Assembly: GCA_037349315.1 (NCBI GenBank)
Contig: JBAIAC010000004.1
Span: forward strand, 37,389,001-37,453,000
Reading direction: 5' to 3'
DNA length: 64,000 bases
Origin: Chelydra serpentina
Lineage: Eukaryota > Chordata > Testudines > Chelydridae
The notes below the pieces were generated by a model, which was not told where the DNA came from, ran no database searches, and saw only the letters and a list, made by a program, of their open reading frames with translations. How positions within the stretch are numbered: the first letter of the stretch is position 1; every line of letters starts with the position of its first letter. Below, in pieces: positions 31,986 to 44,076 of this stretch. A program made the translations under genes and the position numbers.

Positions 31986-33143
31986 GTTCATAGAATCATA
32001 GAATCTCAGGGTTGGAAGGGACCTCAGGAGGTCATCTAGTCCAACCCCCTGCTCAAAGCAGGACCAACACCAACTAAATCATCCCAGGCAGGGCTTTGTC
32101 AAGCCTGACCTTAAAAACCTCTAAGGAAGGAGATTCCACCACCTCCCTAGGTAACCCATTCCAGTTCTTCACCACCCTACTAGTGAAAAAGTTTTTCCTA
32201 ATATCCAACCTAAACCTCCCCCTCTGCAACTTGAGACCATTACTTCTTGTTCTGTCATCTTCTACCACTGAGAACAGTCTAGATCCATCCTCTTTGGAAC
32301 CCCCTTTCAGGTAGTTGAAAGCAGCTATCAAATCCCCCCTCATTCTTCTCTTCTGTAGGCTAAACGATTCCAGTTCCCTCAGCCTCTCCTCATAAGTCAT
32401 GTGCTCCAGCCGCCTAATCATTTTTGTTGCCCTCCGCTGGACTCTTTCCAATTTATCCACATCCTGCTTGTAGTGTGGGGCCCAAAACTGGACACAGTAC
32501 TCCAAATGAGGCCTCACCAGTGCCGAATAGAGGGGAATGATCATGTCCCTCGATCTGCTGGAAATGCCCCTACTTATACAACCCAAAATGCCATTAGCCT
32601 TCTTGGCAACAAGGGAACACTGTTGACTCATATTCAGCTTTTCGTCCACTGTAACCCCTAGGTCCTTTTCTGCAGAACTGCTGCCCAGCCATTCAGTCCC
32701 TAGTCTGTAGCAATGCATGGGATTCTTCTGTCCTAAGTGCAGGACTCTGCGCTTGTCCTTGTTGAACCTCATCAGATTTATTTTGGCCCAATCCTCTAAT
32801 TTGTCTAGGTCCCTCTGTATCCTATCCCTACCCTCCAGCGTATCAACCACTCCTCTCAGTTTAGTGTCATCTGCAAACTTGCTAAGGGTGCAGTCCACAC
32901 AATCCTCCAGATCGTTGATGAAGATATTGAACAAAACCGGCCCCAGGACCGACCCTTGGGACACTCCGCTTGATACAGGCTGCCAACTAGACATGGAGCC
33001 ATTGATCACTACCCGTTGAGCCCGACCATCTAGCCAGCTTTCTATCCACCTTACCGTCCATTCATCCAGCCCATACTTCTTTAACTTGCTGGCAAGAATA
33101 CTGTGGGAGACTGTATCAAAAGCTTTGCTAAAGTCAAGAAATG
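31986..33143 (-). mobile_element. CR1 LINE, 5'-truncated, open ORF2 C-terminus
   Basis: The 3' end reads, on the plus strand, tagaatcatagaatctcagg followed by gttggaagggacctcaggagg, the classic bird/turtle CR1 tail. The minus-strand coding part is open from the truncation at 33143 to the stop at 32074, about 356 codons: [39 protein letters not shown], the catalytic box [22 protein letters not shown], then [17 protein letters not shown] and [13 protein letters not shown]. It is about a third of a full ORF2; endonuclease and RT fingers are missing. Best-preserved CR1 of the window. Confidence 0.93.
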
Positions 33144-34254
33144 ACTAATGACTTAGAAGGAAAAGTGCCACTTATTGAATCACGAACACTTTTCTTGCAG
33201 CTATGTTTTTCATTAGAGGTCTCCCAATCTAAGTATGTGCAAACTGCTCAGCTTATCATATGCAACAAAAATCCAGCCCAGGGCAGTATAGCAGCAAGAC
33301 TTATATTGATTTCACAGCTTCTCTGCTCCAAGAGTAAAATCTGCATAGGATACTTGGGATGGTTATCTATCAAAGTTCATGTTTAACCGTCCCAGTCCTA
33401 CAAATGGGCATCAAGGGGGAGAGCAGACCTCTTAGTGCAATATTTTCCCTGCTTAATATTTCATGTGCTTCTTTTGTTAAGAAAATTTTATAATGAAATC
33501 TTCTGTAGGAAAAATTAGATACGCAGGATCATGTGGCATTTGGGGTTTGCTTGTAGAGATTTGTATTCAAACTAGTGGCTCTAGGTTAAAGCTTGCTGTT
33601 TGTGGTGATGCTTGATTAGAGAGAGGGAAGTGTTGAGGAATCCTTTAACAAAATGGAGTCAAGCTCCGTGGCATTGTCTTCTCTTGAAGAGAGGACTCAA
33701 CCTTGATCCTTTCAGACTGAACTGACAGCAATTTACAGAGTATAGTAAGTTAACCTTTTATCTTGCTTGCAAAGAATTTTTCTTGCTTTCACCCACTCTG
33801 TAAGCATCATATTTTCTTTTCCAGCTTCTCTGCAAGGAGCACACAGTTTTTCGGCTTCACTTACACAAGAAACCGTCTTTCTTATGACTAATCTTTCAGT
33901 ACCATCTTGATAACTCATAGACACTGAGCATCATTTCTCAACATGGTAGTAATCAATCTGTTGGGCTCTTTCTAACTGGCTGAACAAAATATGAAACATT
34001 AAATGAGCTCTGGCCCATATTCTTCAGCACTTACTTACAAGTACCTTCCTCTGCAATTAGTCCCACTGGCTTCATGGAGTAAAGTGCTATTTAATGTGAG
34101 TAAATGTGACAGAATCTGGCCCTATTTTTAAGGCAATTTTTCAAACCATTGCAGTGAGGTTTAGCAATGTAACTTCTGTTACAGTCAGTGATACTTGTCT
34201 GGCTAAAACCCCAAACCGTGCTTATTGCTTTGAAAATGTAGTGACTTTTACATA
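33144..34254. other. No gene recognised
   Basis: AT-rich sequence. Frames at 33141-33386 and 33733-33924 have no family resemblance. Confidence 0.45.
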
Positions 34255-34345
34255 GTGAATAATAACAAGAATACCTGGCATTTATAGAGCAATTTACATC
34301 TGTTCAAATAGGAGCTAATTAACACAGTAATATTTATCTGAGCGA
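34255..34345 (-). mobile_element. MIR-like fragment (tail side)
   Basis: gaataataacaagaatacctggcatttatagagcaatttacatc matches the complement of the MIR 3' part (..GTAAAGCGCTT..GGTATTATTATT). Short and old. Confidence 0.4.
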
Positions 34346-34659
34346 AACCTTTACCTTTTGTGTGGTGTGAAAATAACAAAAGGAAGGGGAATTAATTGAG
34401 AAATGAGCTGCCCAGGCTGCTCATTTTTATTTTTTTAAATCAGAAGACTGTTCAGAAAGGCTTCGTCCAATGGCCATTCTAGTCCCTGGAAGGGCTCACA
34501 TTGACTTCAGTGTATACTGGATATGGCCCAAAGTGAATTTCCTTCAAATAAGATAATTATTATGGGAATGCCACCTGCTTCAGATCACCCAAACCCAGGC
34601 TCTTTTTGGCTTTTAATATATACATTTAGCGAGCTTTCTCCCAAATAAAACTCATAGCA

Positions 34660-34970
34660 CATTAGCAACTGTTAATCTATCAAAGACACCTACATGGCCC
34701 CTACTGTAGTATCTGAGCGCCATACAATCTTTAATGTATTTTTTCCCTCCCAAAACCACTCATGTGAGGTAGCAAAGTTCTACTGCCCCAACTTTATAGA
34801 TGGAGAACTGAGACCCTGATCCTCAAATGTATTTAGGCTCCTAACTTCCAGTGGATTCAGGCCCAAATGACTTGTCCATGGTCACACAAGACAGTCTGTA
34901 GAGGAACTGGGAATTTAACTCAGAGTCCCAGCCTTGACCACGGGACCATCCTTCCTATTGTCCACCCTAC
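34660..34970 (-). mobile_element. MIR-like SINE (family also at 48920-49500)
   Basis: Complement of the MIR core: ccccaactttatagatggag, gaactgagaccctgatcctc, ttgtccatggtcacacaag, gggaatttaactcagagtcc, ending cgggaccatccttcc. Upstream, ctgtagtatctgagcgccatacaatctttaatgtatt is shared almost word for word with 48930-48970, giving the uninterrupted version of the site where a hAT landed in that copy. Confidence 0.65.
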
Positions 34971-36665
34971 CAAAATGCAAAATGAAAATCTCTCCACGTG
35001 TTATTTCTAGAGTCCAAAGTTTACACCACATAAAGGAGGGAATAAAACATTTATAAACCTCAGAAGCCTAACTTGCGCAATTGATCTCCATCTGTTCAAA
35101 AGACATATGCACATGCTGTTGACTGAAAATAAGATTCTAGTGACATACCATGTCTGCAGAGCCTACCAACTGAAATGACAATGAGGCTGAGGAGAGCACA
35201 CAACCTTGGAGTTTAGAGAGAGAGAAACAAAACCAGACTCTATCATGTGCAGCTATTATTTAATGGAGATCACTATTAAAAAGAAAAAAAAGGCTATTCA
35301 GATTGTAGAAAACTGAAAATCAAGTCCTCCCCTCAAACTATGGCTTCTTTGCTCTCTAATTCCTGGGAAGATTTTTAAATTCAAGAATCTCTTGTCTTCA
35401 TCAAAACAATGAAAAATAAAAATAAACTGTCTATGTACAATATTTCTTTTCAAAATGATCTGAAGTTTTGCAGAATAAAGCAAGGGGTGGGGTTGTTGAA
35501 CTTGTTAAGATAAAAATAAGAGCACATCCAAACCTCTGTCTCCAAGATCAAACTAGACCTTTTTACAGGTTAGAAGGTATTTGGATATATTTTTCCCCCC
35601 CAGTGGTTTTCATTTTTGTGTGTTTGTGTGCAATCAGAAGTGGAAGTGCTAAAATAATGATGGTGTTGTGGGGAATGTTATTTCTGGCTCAACTGGAAGT
35701 AGAAAATATTGAAAAATCTAGCTAGTAAAACTGAATCTCAATTTTGTATTCTCTTGTTCAGAGATCCAGCGCAACTTCTGGGTACTTATCCAAATCAAAC
35801 TGGGAGTTAGTGCTGCTCCCACTTTGCATGCAATGTACAGGTGCTCAAACTGTATTTAAACTGAGCCTGTATTGCTGCCCATGCAAAACTAACACATTGG
35901 TATTTCTCTGTTGGACTTTAATTGCCTGTGAATCATTACATTGAAGGTGCACCTGTGTACTTCATGTGTGAAGTATGCAAATTGAGATTTTCCCTAGGGA
36001 AATTGCATTATGCTAGTCCAGATTCCGAGTGAACGCTGCACCAGAGCAGTGTTTAGCAGTCTGTATCTTTAGTAAATTACATTCCTTTATATCAGCAAAT
36101 TGCAGGTGAAACAAGGTGAGGTCACTCCACTTCTAGTCTTCTGGTGCTTTGCAGATGTTAATGTATAGATATTTTCCCATTTTCTCTCCAGTACAAGACC
36201 CAACAACTATAGTGTTTCGTAGTGTGAAGCAAGTGCTTTCATAGACATGGAAACACAAATTGGCACACTAAGGAAGTTGTAGTGTATTAAGCTTCTTGAG
36301 TAACGCAGAGAGCAGGTGAAAGACAGCATAAAGTTTGTCCAGAGAATGGAACCAGATTTTTTTTCTCTTCAATTAGGCTGCTGACTTTCATGCAAAGATA
36401 GTATCCCAGTGGATTAGAACACAGCAGATGCTTCAGGTCATCCCAGGTTCTGTTCTTTTCCTTAGTTATATTTATTGAGAAGTTGAAAGAGCCTATTCAT
36501 GTGAAACAGCTAACTAAGAAAAGGAAAATATCTGACATTGATTAAATTTTTGTTGCTTGTGAAGGTACATGAGAGTGACAGATTATGCTGCTAGTGTCGA
36601 TTGGTATCTTACCTGCTTATGTATTGCAACCTTCCAATTCATCCTTGAATATTGAGTCTTGCGTG
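34971..36665. other. No gene recognised in about 1.7 kb
   Basis: AT-rich unique-looking sequence. Frames at 35298-35944 show no domain. Confidence 0.45.
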
Positions 36666-37984
36666 TACGGCTCTACCAAATTCACAGTCCATTTCGTTCA
36701 ATTTCACGGTCATTGGATTTTTAAAAAAGTAAATTTCATGGTTTCAGCTATTTAAATCTGAAATTTCATGGTATTGCAATTGTAGGAGTCCTGGCCCAAA
36801 AAGGAGTTGTGTGTGTGTGTGTGGGGGGGGCGTGTTGGTTGTACTACTGCTACCCTTACTTCTGTGCTGCTGCTGGTGGCAGCACCGCCTTCAGAGCTGG
36901 GCAGTGGCCGGGAGCCCAGCTGTGAAGACAGAGCTGCTGTTAGGAGCAGCACAGAAGTAAGGATGGCATAGAATCATAGAATCTCAGGGTTGGAAGGGAC
37001 CTCAGGAGGTCATCTAGTCCAACCCCCTGCTCAAAGCAGGACCAACCCCAACTAAATCATCCCAGCCAGGGCTTTGTCAAGCCTGACCTTAAAAACCTCT
37101 AAGGAAGGAGATTCCACCACCTCCCTAGGTAACCCATTCCAGTGCTTCACCACCCTACTAGTGAAAAAGTTTTTCCTAATATCCAACCTAAACCTCCCCC
37201 TCTGCAACTTGAGACCATTACTCCTTGTTCTGTCATCTTCTACCACTGAGAACAGTCTAGATCCATCCTCTTTGGAACCCCCTTTCAGGTAGTTGAAAGC
37301 AGCTATTAAATCCCCCCTCATTCTTCTCTTCTGTAGGCTAAACAATCCCAGTTCCCTCAGCCTCTCCTCATAAGTCATGTGCTCCAGCCCCCTAATCATT
37401 TTTGTTGCCCTCCACTGGACTCTTTCCAATTTATCCACATCCTTGTAGTGTGGGGCCCAAAACTGGACACAGTACTCCAAATGAGGCCTCACCAGTGCCG
37501 AATAGAGGGGAATGATCACGTCCCTCGATCTGCTGGAAATGCCCCTACTTATACAGCCCAAAATGCCGTTAGCCTTCTTGGCAACAAGGGCACACTGTTG
37601 ACTCATATTCAGCTTTTCGTTCACTGTAACCCCTTGGTCCTTTTCTGCAGAACCGCTGCCCAGCATGGTATGGCATTGCCACCCTTACTTCTGCGGTGCT
37701 TCTGGAAGTGCTGCCTTCAGAGCGGGGTGCCTGGCCAACAGCTGCCACTTTCTGAACACCCAGTTCTGAAGGCAGAACAGAAGTACGGGTGGCACTAGCG
37801 CAACCCCCCTAAAATAATCGTGACCCCCCTGCAACTCCCTTTTGGGTCAGAACCCCCAATTTGAGAAAAGCTGGTTTCTCCTGGGAAATTGGTAAAAGCA
37901 CACAAAAGACCAGATTTCACGGGGGGAGACCAGATTTCACAGTCCGTGACATGTTTTTCATGGCTGTGAATTTGGTAGGGCCCT
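36666..37984. mobile_element. hAT element (CAGGGCCCTACCAAATTCAC family) split by a CR1
   Basis: Left end tacggCTCTACCAAATTCAC, right end GTGAATTTGGTAGGGCCCTG; subterminal gatttcacagtccgtgac is also shared with ttcacagtcc at the left. Flanks cttgcgtg and tttatgtg match at 5 of 8 with transitions at the other three, so the TSD is old. The core holds an inverted pair (ccttacttctgtgctgctg / cagcacagaagtaagg). A CR1 at 36966-37665 interrupts it. Confidence 0.72.
36966..37665 (-). mobile_element. CR1 LINE, 5'-truncated, inside a hAT element
   Basis: Same subfamily as 31986-33143 with the same 3' end (tagaatcatagaatctcagg). The minus-strand frame 37052-37666 reads [39 protein letters not shown], ending [13 protein letters not shown]; one codon deletion relative to its sister is visible (HYKDVDK versus HYKQDVDK). 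The hexamer atggca flanks both sides (…aggatggca / gtatggcat), a possible target duplication. Confidence 0.9.
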
Positions 37985-38929
37985 GTTTATGTGTTAAAAG
38001 AAGGTGTAAACTGGATAAGGTATTTGGGCTATGGGCAGAGTCATACTGATGTCTGTTGTAGAAATTAGAAATGGGACAAAGGTTTCGTTTTGTAAACTAG
38101 CTTTGCAAAACCAAAATAAACCCTCTGGAGTGATTTGAATCTGGGTTTCATTTTATCAGGAACACCTGATCTTTTTGGAAGTAGGAGGGTCAGTTAAAAG
38201 GTTCTGATTCGGGCCACCTCTAACAGTCATCTAAAGTACTGTTGCAATTTTAATGCACAGTTGTGAAAAAAAAATCCTATACACTTTTCTGAGAGTCATG
38301 GAATTGTACATGGATCTGTCACACCTGAAGGCATCCTAAAATTGACACCATATATTTTCTCTTTGAAGTGTGCATAACATGTGTAGAGTTGATATAATAT
38401 AGTGTATTCAAGTGATCACCTTTCAAGAGAGCCTGAATTTACCAAATTATGCAATGTCTGTCTGCTCATATTCCAAAATGCTACAGTGGCAGCTACCTTT
38501 GATGCACTCAGTTTCTGTCTCTAGTTTGTTCTCTGTTTCCTCTTTCCTTTTGCTTCTGCTTCATCACCTGTTGTGGTTCCTGCTCATGCAGTTGTTTTCT
38601 TTTAACCCATCTTTGCAATGTCAGAATACATCTTGTTGCACGTACTCTGCTGCTTATTTGCAAAGCTATCTCCTCACATGAAAGCCAATGAGGTTGGTGA
38701 CCTTTTTGATCTCAGGATTTGATCACAAGCTAACAGATCTCACTGTTGTGCTCAGATGATGGGCTTAGTATAATAACCCGAATAGAAAAGGACAGAACTG
38801 TCAAGATGTTTTTCCTAAATTATTGTATTCTTCTATTATACTAATTAATTCATCTCCCACCTGAGGCCAAATTCAACCTATAGACAAAAATAGAATTATG
38901 AACATTTATTAGGAGGGGTTTATAAAGAA
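37985..38929. other. No gene recognised
   Basis: AT-rich sequence. The frame at 38412-38681 is a Ser/Leu-rich chance frame. Confidence 0.45.
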
Positions 38930-39560
38930 CAGATCTTGCCAGACAAACTTGATTATTTTGTTGTTTTTATTTAAATTCGAAATCAGTAAATGACGAGAAA
39001 ACAATGAAATGTTTGCATTAAAAATTGATTCAAATCATCCTGGATATGAAGAAGATTGAGAACCGGCTAAAGCATCATAAACAAAAGTACTATCATAAAA
39101 TGCAATGGATTAAATTGTGGAGAAGCTTCCAGTGGGTTTGAAAGGATCTGTATTAGGTCCAGTTTAATTGAACATATCCATTAATGGTCTAGAAGAGGGA
39201 GGAAACAACATGTTAATGAAAGTTGCAGGTAATTACTAAGCATGGAGAACAGCTGAATAATACAAAAGGGTCTAGAGATACTGAAAATATGGGCAGAAAA
39301 AAACAATGAGATACAACTTGAAAAAAAACAACTAAGCTAATAGATCTAAGGGAAAATGATGAGAAAAGAGGTACTGCTTTAACAGAAAGATATGGACATC
39401 TTGGAGGGAATTCAGAAAAGAGCAACAAAAATGGTTTGGGTGCCTTAGGGTTTGACTAACAAGAAAAAATTAAAAGACAATACACTAGCTTTGCTCAGTG
39501 TCAGTGAAGGGTTAGGGGCCACATAGTATTAGTCTGCAAATGTTTAAAAGATGTAAGCAG
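38930..39560 (+). mobile_element. Ancient CR1 LINE relic
   Basis: ggtttataaagaacagatcttgccagac, then ggatctgtattaggtccagttt, then catatccattaatggtctagaag, then agaaaagagcaacaaaaatgg follow the CR1 ORF2 order (RT palm GSVLGPxLFNIxxNxLEE through QRATKM) with many stops and indels. Much older than the CR1 at 40088-41199 just downstream. Confidence 0.6.
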
Positions 39561-40087
39561 AAAGGATCAAATTCAGCCAGGGCAAAAGTAGGTTCAAGTC
39601 CATCAGAGTCAACTGAGTTGCATCAAGCACAATGCAAGATGCAAACGGAGATGAGTGAGGGCTAACCCAAACACCTCAAAACTTATGAAAAATTGGTATC
39701 CAGATCTGAACTTTGTGGCTGGCCATTAACATCCTAATGGGCCAAACCAACCACTGTATCCAAAGAGCCCCCAGATTTTGGTTAAATTAGTTTCTGCACT
39801 TTGATCCAAATCTTGGTTGTGTAGTGTTCAGTTTTAATCCTTAGTCAGCAACATGCATTGTAGCACAAATCCGATTCCACTACATGCCTTAGATTGACCA
39901 ACAAAAAATGGTTAGCAGCATGACTCCACACTCACTATTTTTTAAAGTAATTTCCAAATCTTGTTGATCAAAATATTGATGTGGAACTGTTAGCTGTGGG
40001 CCAGACCCTGCCCCGTGCTGTAAAGATGCAATAGCTGAGGAGAAAAACATCGGACACCTCTTCCTTCCCTCTGCCAACACAGCAAAA
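39561..40087. other. No feature recognised
   Basis: Sequence between the two CR1 copies; no frame or repeat that I can name. Confidence 0.4.
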
Positions 40088-41199
40088 CAGTATTCTTGCC
40101 AGCAAGTTAAAGAAGTATGGGCTGGATGAATGGACTATAAAGTTGATAGAAAGCTGGCTAGACTGTCGGGCTCAACGGGTAGTGATCAATGGCTCCATGT
40201 CTAGTTGGCAGCCTGTATCAAGCGGAGTGTCCCAAGGGTCGGTCCTGGGGCTGGTTTTGTTCAATATCTTCATTAATGATATGGAGGACGGCGTGGATTG
40301 CACCCTCAGCAAGTTTGCAGATGACACTAAACTGGGAGGAGTGGTAGATACGCTGGAGGGAGGGGATAGGATACAGAGGGACATAGACAAATTAGAGGAT
40401 TGGGCCAAAATAAATCTGATGAGGTTCAACAAGGACAAGTGCAGAGTCCTGCACTTAGGAAGGAAGAATCCCATGCACTGCTACAGACCAGGGACCGAGT
40501 GGCTAGGCAGCAGTTCTGCAGAAAAGGACCTTGTGGTTACGGTGGACGAGAAGCTGGATTTGAGTCAACAGTAAGCCCTTGTTGCCAAGAAGGCTAACGG
40601 CATTTTAGGCTGTATAAGTAGGAGCATTGCCAGCCGATCGAGGGACGTGATCATTTCCCTCTATTCGGCACTGGTGACGCCTCATCTGGAGTATTGTGTC
40701 CAGTTTGGGGCCCCATACTACAAGAAGGATGTGGATAAATTGGAAAGCATCCAGTGGAGGGCAACAAAAATGATTAGGGGGCTGGAGCACATGATTTATG
40801 AGGAGAGGCTGAGGGAACTGGGATTGTTTAGCCTGCAGAAGAGAAGAATGAGGGGGGATTTGATAGCTGCTTTCAACTACCTGAAAGGGGGTTCCAAAGA
40901 GGATGGATCTAGACTGTTCTCAGTGGTAGAGGATGACAGAACAAGGAGTAATGGTCTCAAGTTGCAGTGGAGGAGATTTAGGTTGGATATTAGGAAACAG
41001 TATTTCACTAGTAGGGTGGTGAAGCACTGGAATGGGTTACCTAGGGAGGTGGTGGAATCTCCTTCCTTAGAGGTTTTTAAGGTCAGGCTTGACAAAGCCC
41101 TGCCTGGGATGATTTAGTTGGTGTTGGTCCTACTTTGAGCAGGGGGTTGGACTAGATGACCTCCTGAGGTCCCTTCCAACCCTATGAGTCTATGATTCT
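40088..41199 (+). mobile_element. CR1 LINE, 5'-truncated, plus strand
   Basis: Same subfamily as the two minus-strand copies, opposite orientation. Begins at cagtattcttgccagcaag and ends ccctatgagtctatgattct. Frame 40143-40574 covers [20 protein letters not shown] and [10 protein letters not shown], then a TAA at 40572 replaces the codon after LDLSQQ; frame 40647-41117 continues [20 protein letters not shown] to [13 protein letters not shown]. The inactivating stop and several substitutions make it somewhat older than 31986-33143. Confidence 0.93.
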
Positions 41200-41323
41200 A
41201 ATGAAAATGAATAGAAGAGTATAGCATTCAGTATAGCACCCAGTATAGTCCCACTGGCCTGCCTCATTGGATCCCACCTTTGCTGGCAGTATTTGTGAAG
41301 TAGCAGTAGATGCTCTGGCTCTT
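41200..41323. other. No feature recognised
   Basis: Short spacer between the CR1 and the palindrome. Confidence 0.4.
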
Positions 41324-41399
41324 AAGGGTGTGATCCAAAGCTCATTGAAGTTAATGGACAGATTCCAACTAACCTCACCAAGCTTTGGATCTCACCCTT
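41324..41399. repeat. Short palindromic MITE-like element
   Basis: AAGGGTGTGATCCAAAGCT at the left and AGCTTTGGATCTCACCCTT at the right form an 18 of 19 inverted repeat around a cattgaagttaatgg core. It matches an ancient palindromic repeat type of amniotes (gatccaaagcccattgaag). Could fold as a hairpin. Confidence 0.6.
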
Positions 41400-42605
41400 T
41401 GCACTTGGATATTGGTCTATATCAGCAACCATCCTAGGGTGCCTTCTTTCCTCCAGAATTAATTAAATTAGAGATGGATTGAATGACTTTTGAAAGACTG
41501 CTGTACATCTCCACTGTGGGCAGATATTGCGGTTATCCCATGCATACCCATATCAGGCCGGTTTTTTACTATGCATTGATAGAGCTGTAAGAAAGTTGTG
41601 CTTTTCCCCCCTGGTTCAGTAGTAGCAGCTGCAGTTTATGTAAGTTGTGGTTTTGGTGCAGTCAGTTACAGTACCATAAAAAGTGGTGTGGGTGGCTGAG
41701 GGTATGGGGCAGAACCTAAACTCTTTTGTAACTGACTAGATGTTGAATTGGCAGCAGGGTCCTTTACCCTCCAACAGGGCTGGATACCGCTCCATTCCCC
41801 AGGGTGGAGTGGAGAGAGCTGAGCTCCTGTGCCCTAGAGTTCAGCCCAGCTGAAAGACCCCTAGAAACCTGAGACTGGGGGGCTGGCACTAAGCCGGGTG
41901 GTGTTGCTGGAGGCAGACATTTGCTTGCTTAGCAGCACTGTTCATGCAGGCAGTGGAGTGTCTCAGATTTGAGGGGGCTACCTGCTGCCTATGGTGAGCC
42001 CCCCCGGGGAGGTTGGCATGACCCATACAGGTCCTTAGGCTCATCATCCTCCTCCTCCTCAGCCTCTGCCCCAACCACATGTGCCAGGCCACAATGTCAC
42101 TCACTCAAATGTGGCCTAGCTGCCCCTCCATCATTACGGAGTGAGTGGTATTGCAAAGAAATTGTGGTGTGTGTTGAAAGTTGTAGTTTCTGCAACAAAA
42201 TCGCCGCATGCAATTTTCTTAGTCTTATCCATTCACCATTTTAAATAGAGTGGGCTGTGTCCTATTTCTGACATTAGTTTCCACAATTAGTGTCATTAAG
42301 GGAGGGAGAAATTCTGAGACTGGCAGCCTTATCTGCCAACTGGCTGGTGTTGTCTAATATTATTCTCCTTTACCAGTCACTTGCTGGAGTCATCACATCA
42401 CAGCTGTTCAGCGTTCCCACCAGCATATGGGGTTATTTGTGTGCTAACAGTGAGCAGGACTGCAAAGTATTTGGATTCAGGTTCATCTCTGAAATAACGT
42501 TCATTAAAAGGGAGTAACTATGGAATTATGAAATGGTACACTGTAGTGCGTAGGCAGGGTTTGGAGAGTGTTTGGATGGCTGAGAAGAAAAAAGAAGAGG
42601 ACATA
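41400..42605. other. No gene recognised
   Basis: Frames at 41889-42517 show no domain; the Ser-rich one at 41969 comes from a tcc/tca simple tract. Confidence 0.45.
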
Positions 42606-42609
42606 TAGT

Positions 42610-42890
42610 TGAAGGAGTCTCTTGTAGTTAGTGCATTGGACTGGTACTTTAGGAAGTTTGAGTTAATTCCCAGATCTGCCAGACTTTGTGTGACCCTGTA
42701 CAAATCACTTAATATCTTTGTGAACCTGCAAAATGATGACGATCGTGCTTCCTTTCTCCCTGCCCTTGTGTATTTAGATTCTATGCTTTTCAGAGCAGGG
42801 ATTCTCTCTTCCTATGGTTTTTACTGTGCCTACCACAATGGGGCCCTGGCTTGGTTAGGACTCCTGTAATACAAATAATAATAACAAAAA
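42610..42890 (+). mobile_element. MIR-like CORE-SINE with L2-type tail
   Basis: tagtgcattggactggtac, then attcccagatctgccagac, then gtgtgaccctgtacaaatcac, then aacctgcaaaatgatgacg follow the MIR core in order. The tail continues ttttcagagcagggattctc, cctaccacaatggggccctgg and ends gtaatacaaataataataac, the same 3' end as the L2-like LINE at 10767-11488. This is a SINE borrowing its partner LINE tail. Confidence 0.65.
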
Positions 42891-43569
42891 AGTTACTGTA
42901 AGAACCTACAGCATGTCATACATGGAAGACTTTTAAACTGGTTGTGCTTTATCTTGTGAGGTCTGCCTGTCCCAGAATGTAGCTCAGTGATTGACAATGG
43001 ATTAAGGCCTGTTGCACTATTGTCATCACATTGAATTAAGATTAAATTAAGGGTTTAAATTAACAACTCAAAGGTCTCCGCTGTTGGACGTGGTCCCGCA
43101 CTTTCTGTTGTATCTCATTCCATCAATGTATTCAGTGTCATGTCTTATTACTGTGCATCACTCACTGCATTCTGAAACAACATGATGCAAATCATTCCTG
43201 CCATGCCCTGGCACTCACTACCACAACAAACAGTACTTCCGAGCATTGGCAGCTCACTCCCCGGGCTATAATGGCACCTCTGCAGAAAATTCACATCATA
43301 AACGTTTGCTGTGGATATGTGAAAACATTTTTCTAATATGCTATTATGTAAAAAAGTACAGCAGAGCAGCATTGGAAATTGTAAGAGAGGCTTCATATTC
43401 TTTTTTATATTATAAACTGGTTGAACTAAAGTTTTACCAACCTGCATATACTCTGTACATTCACCTAGTGATTTACTAGTTTTTAAAAAAACATTATTTT
43501 GGGGAAGGAAATTTAATATTTTTTTACTTAATAATTTTCATTACCCTTCTTTTTCTGCCATATTTCTTT
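42891..43569. other. No gene recognised
   Basis: AT-rich. Overlapping frames at 43148-43479 show no domain. Confidence 0.45.
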
Positions 43570-43760
43570 TGAGATGGGTTGACCAGAGCTAAACACCAGG
43601 TGTATTCTAGGTGTCCTGTCTATTTATATAATGGCATTATAATATTGTCAGTATTATTTTTTGTTCCATTCTTTACACATCTGAACATTTGGTGTTGGTT
43701 TGACTTCAATCTGTATTCTGAAACTGGTGGTGTGTCACATGAATTTGGTTCATTTAGCAA
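43570..43760 (-). mobile_element. CR1/L3-like LINE fragment
   Basis: gggttgaccagagctaaacacc, then gtgtattctaggtgtcctg, then atttatataatggcattataatattgtc, then cattctttacacatctgaac. This is the order of the complement of CR1 ORF2 just after the VRPxLEY region. Another copy of the same segment is at 63414-63620. Confidence 0.55.
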
Positions 43761-43777
43761 ACTGTTTGTCAATGCTT

Positions 43778-43801
43778 TATATATATATATATATATATAT
43801 A
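43778..43801. repeat. (TA)n microsatellite
   Basis: About 12 uninterrupted TA units. Confidence 0.9.
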
Positions 43802-44076
43802 ACGCACACTTTCTCTCTCTAATAGCTGTGAATATTTTGAGGCTTCTGTTTGCAAGTGCATTTAGAGTTCTAATTATGTTAACTGTGAAAAGGCACATGG
43901 GGAAAGTCACATAACTGTTTGTGATATAGCCATTCATCCCCCTACTTCTTTTCCTGACAAATCAGCTAGCCTAATCTTAGCCGTGGTCTACATTATGAGT
44001 TTAGGTCGAATTTAGAAGCATTAGGTCGATTTAACGCTGCACCCATCTACACAACAAAGCCTGTTTTGTCGACTAA

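Noticed and set aside
43579..43937. Frames of 105-111 codons
   Set aside because: Run through a CR1 relic and a (TA)n microsatellite (YIYIYIY in the translation).
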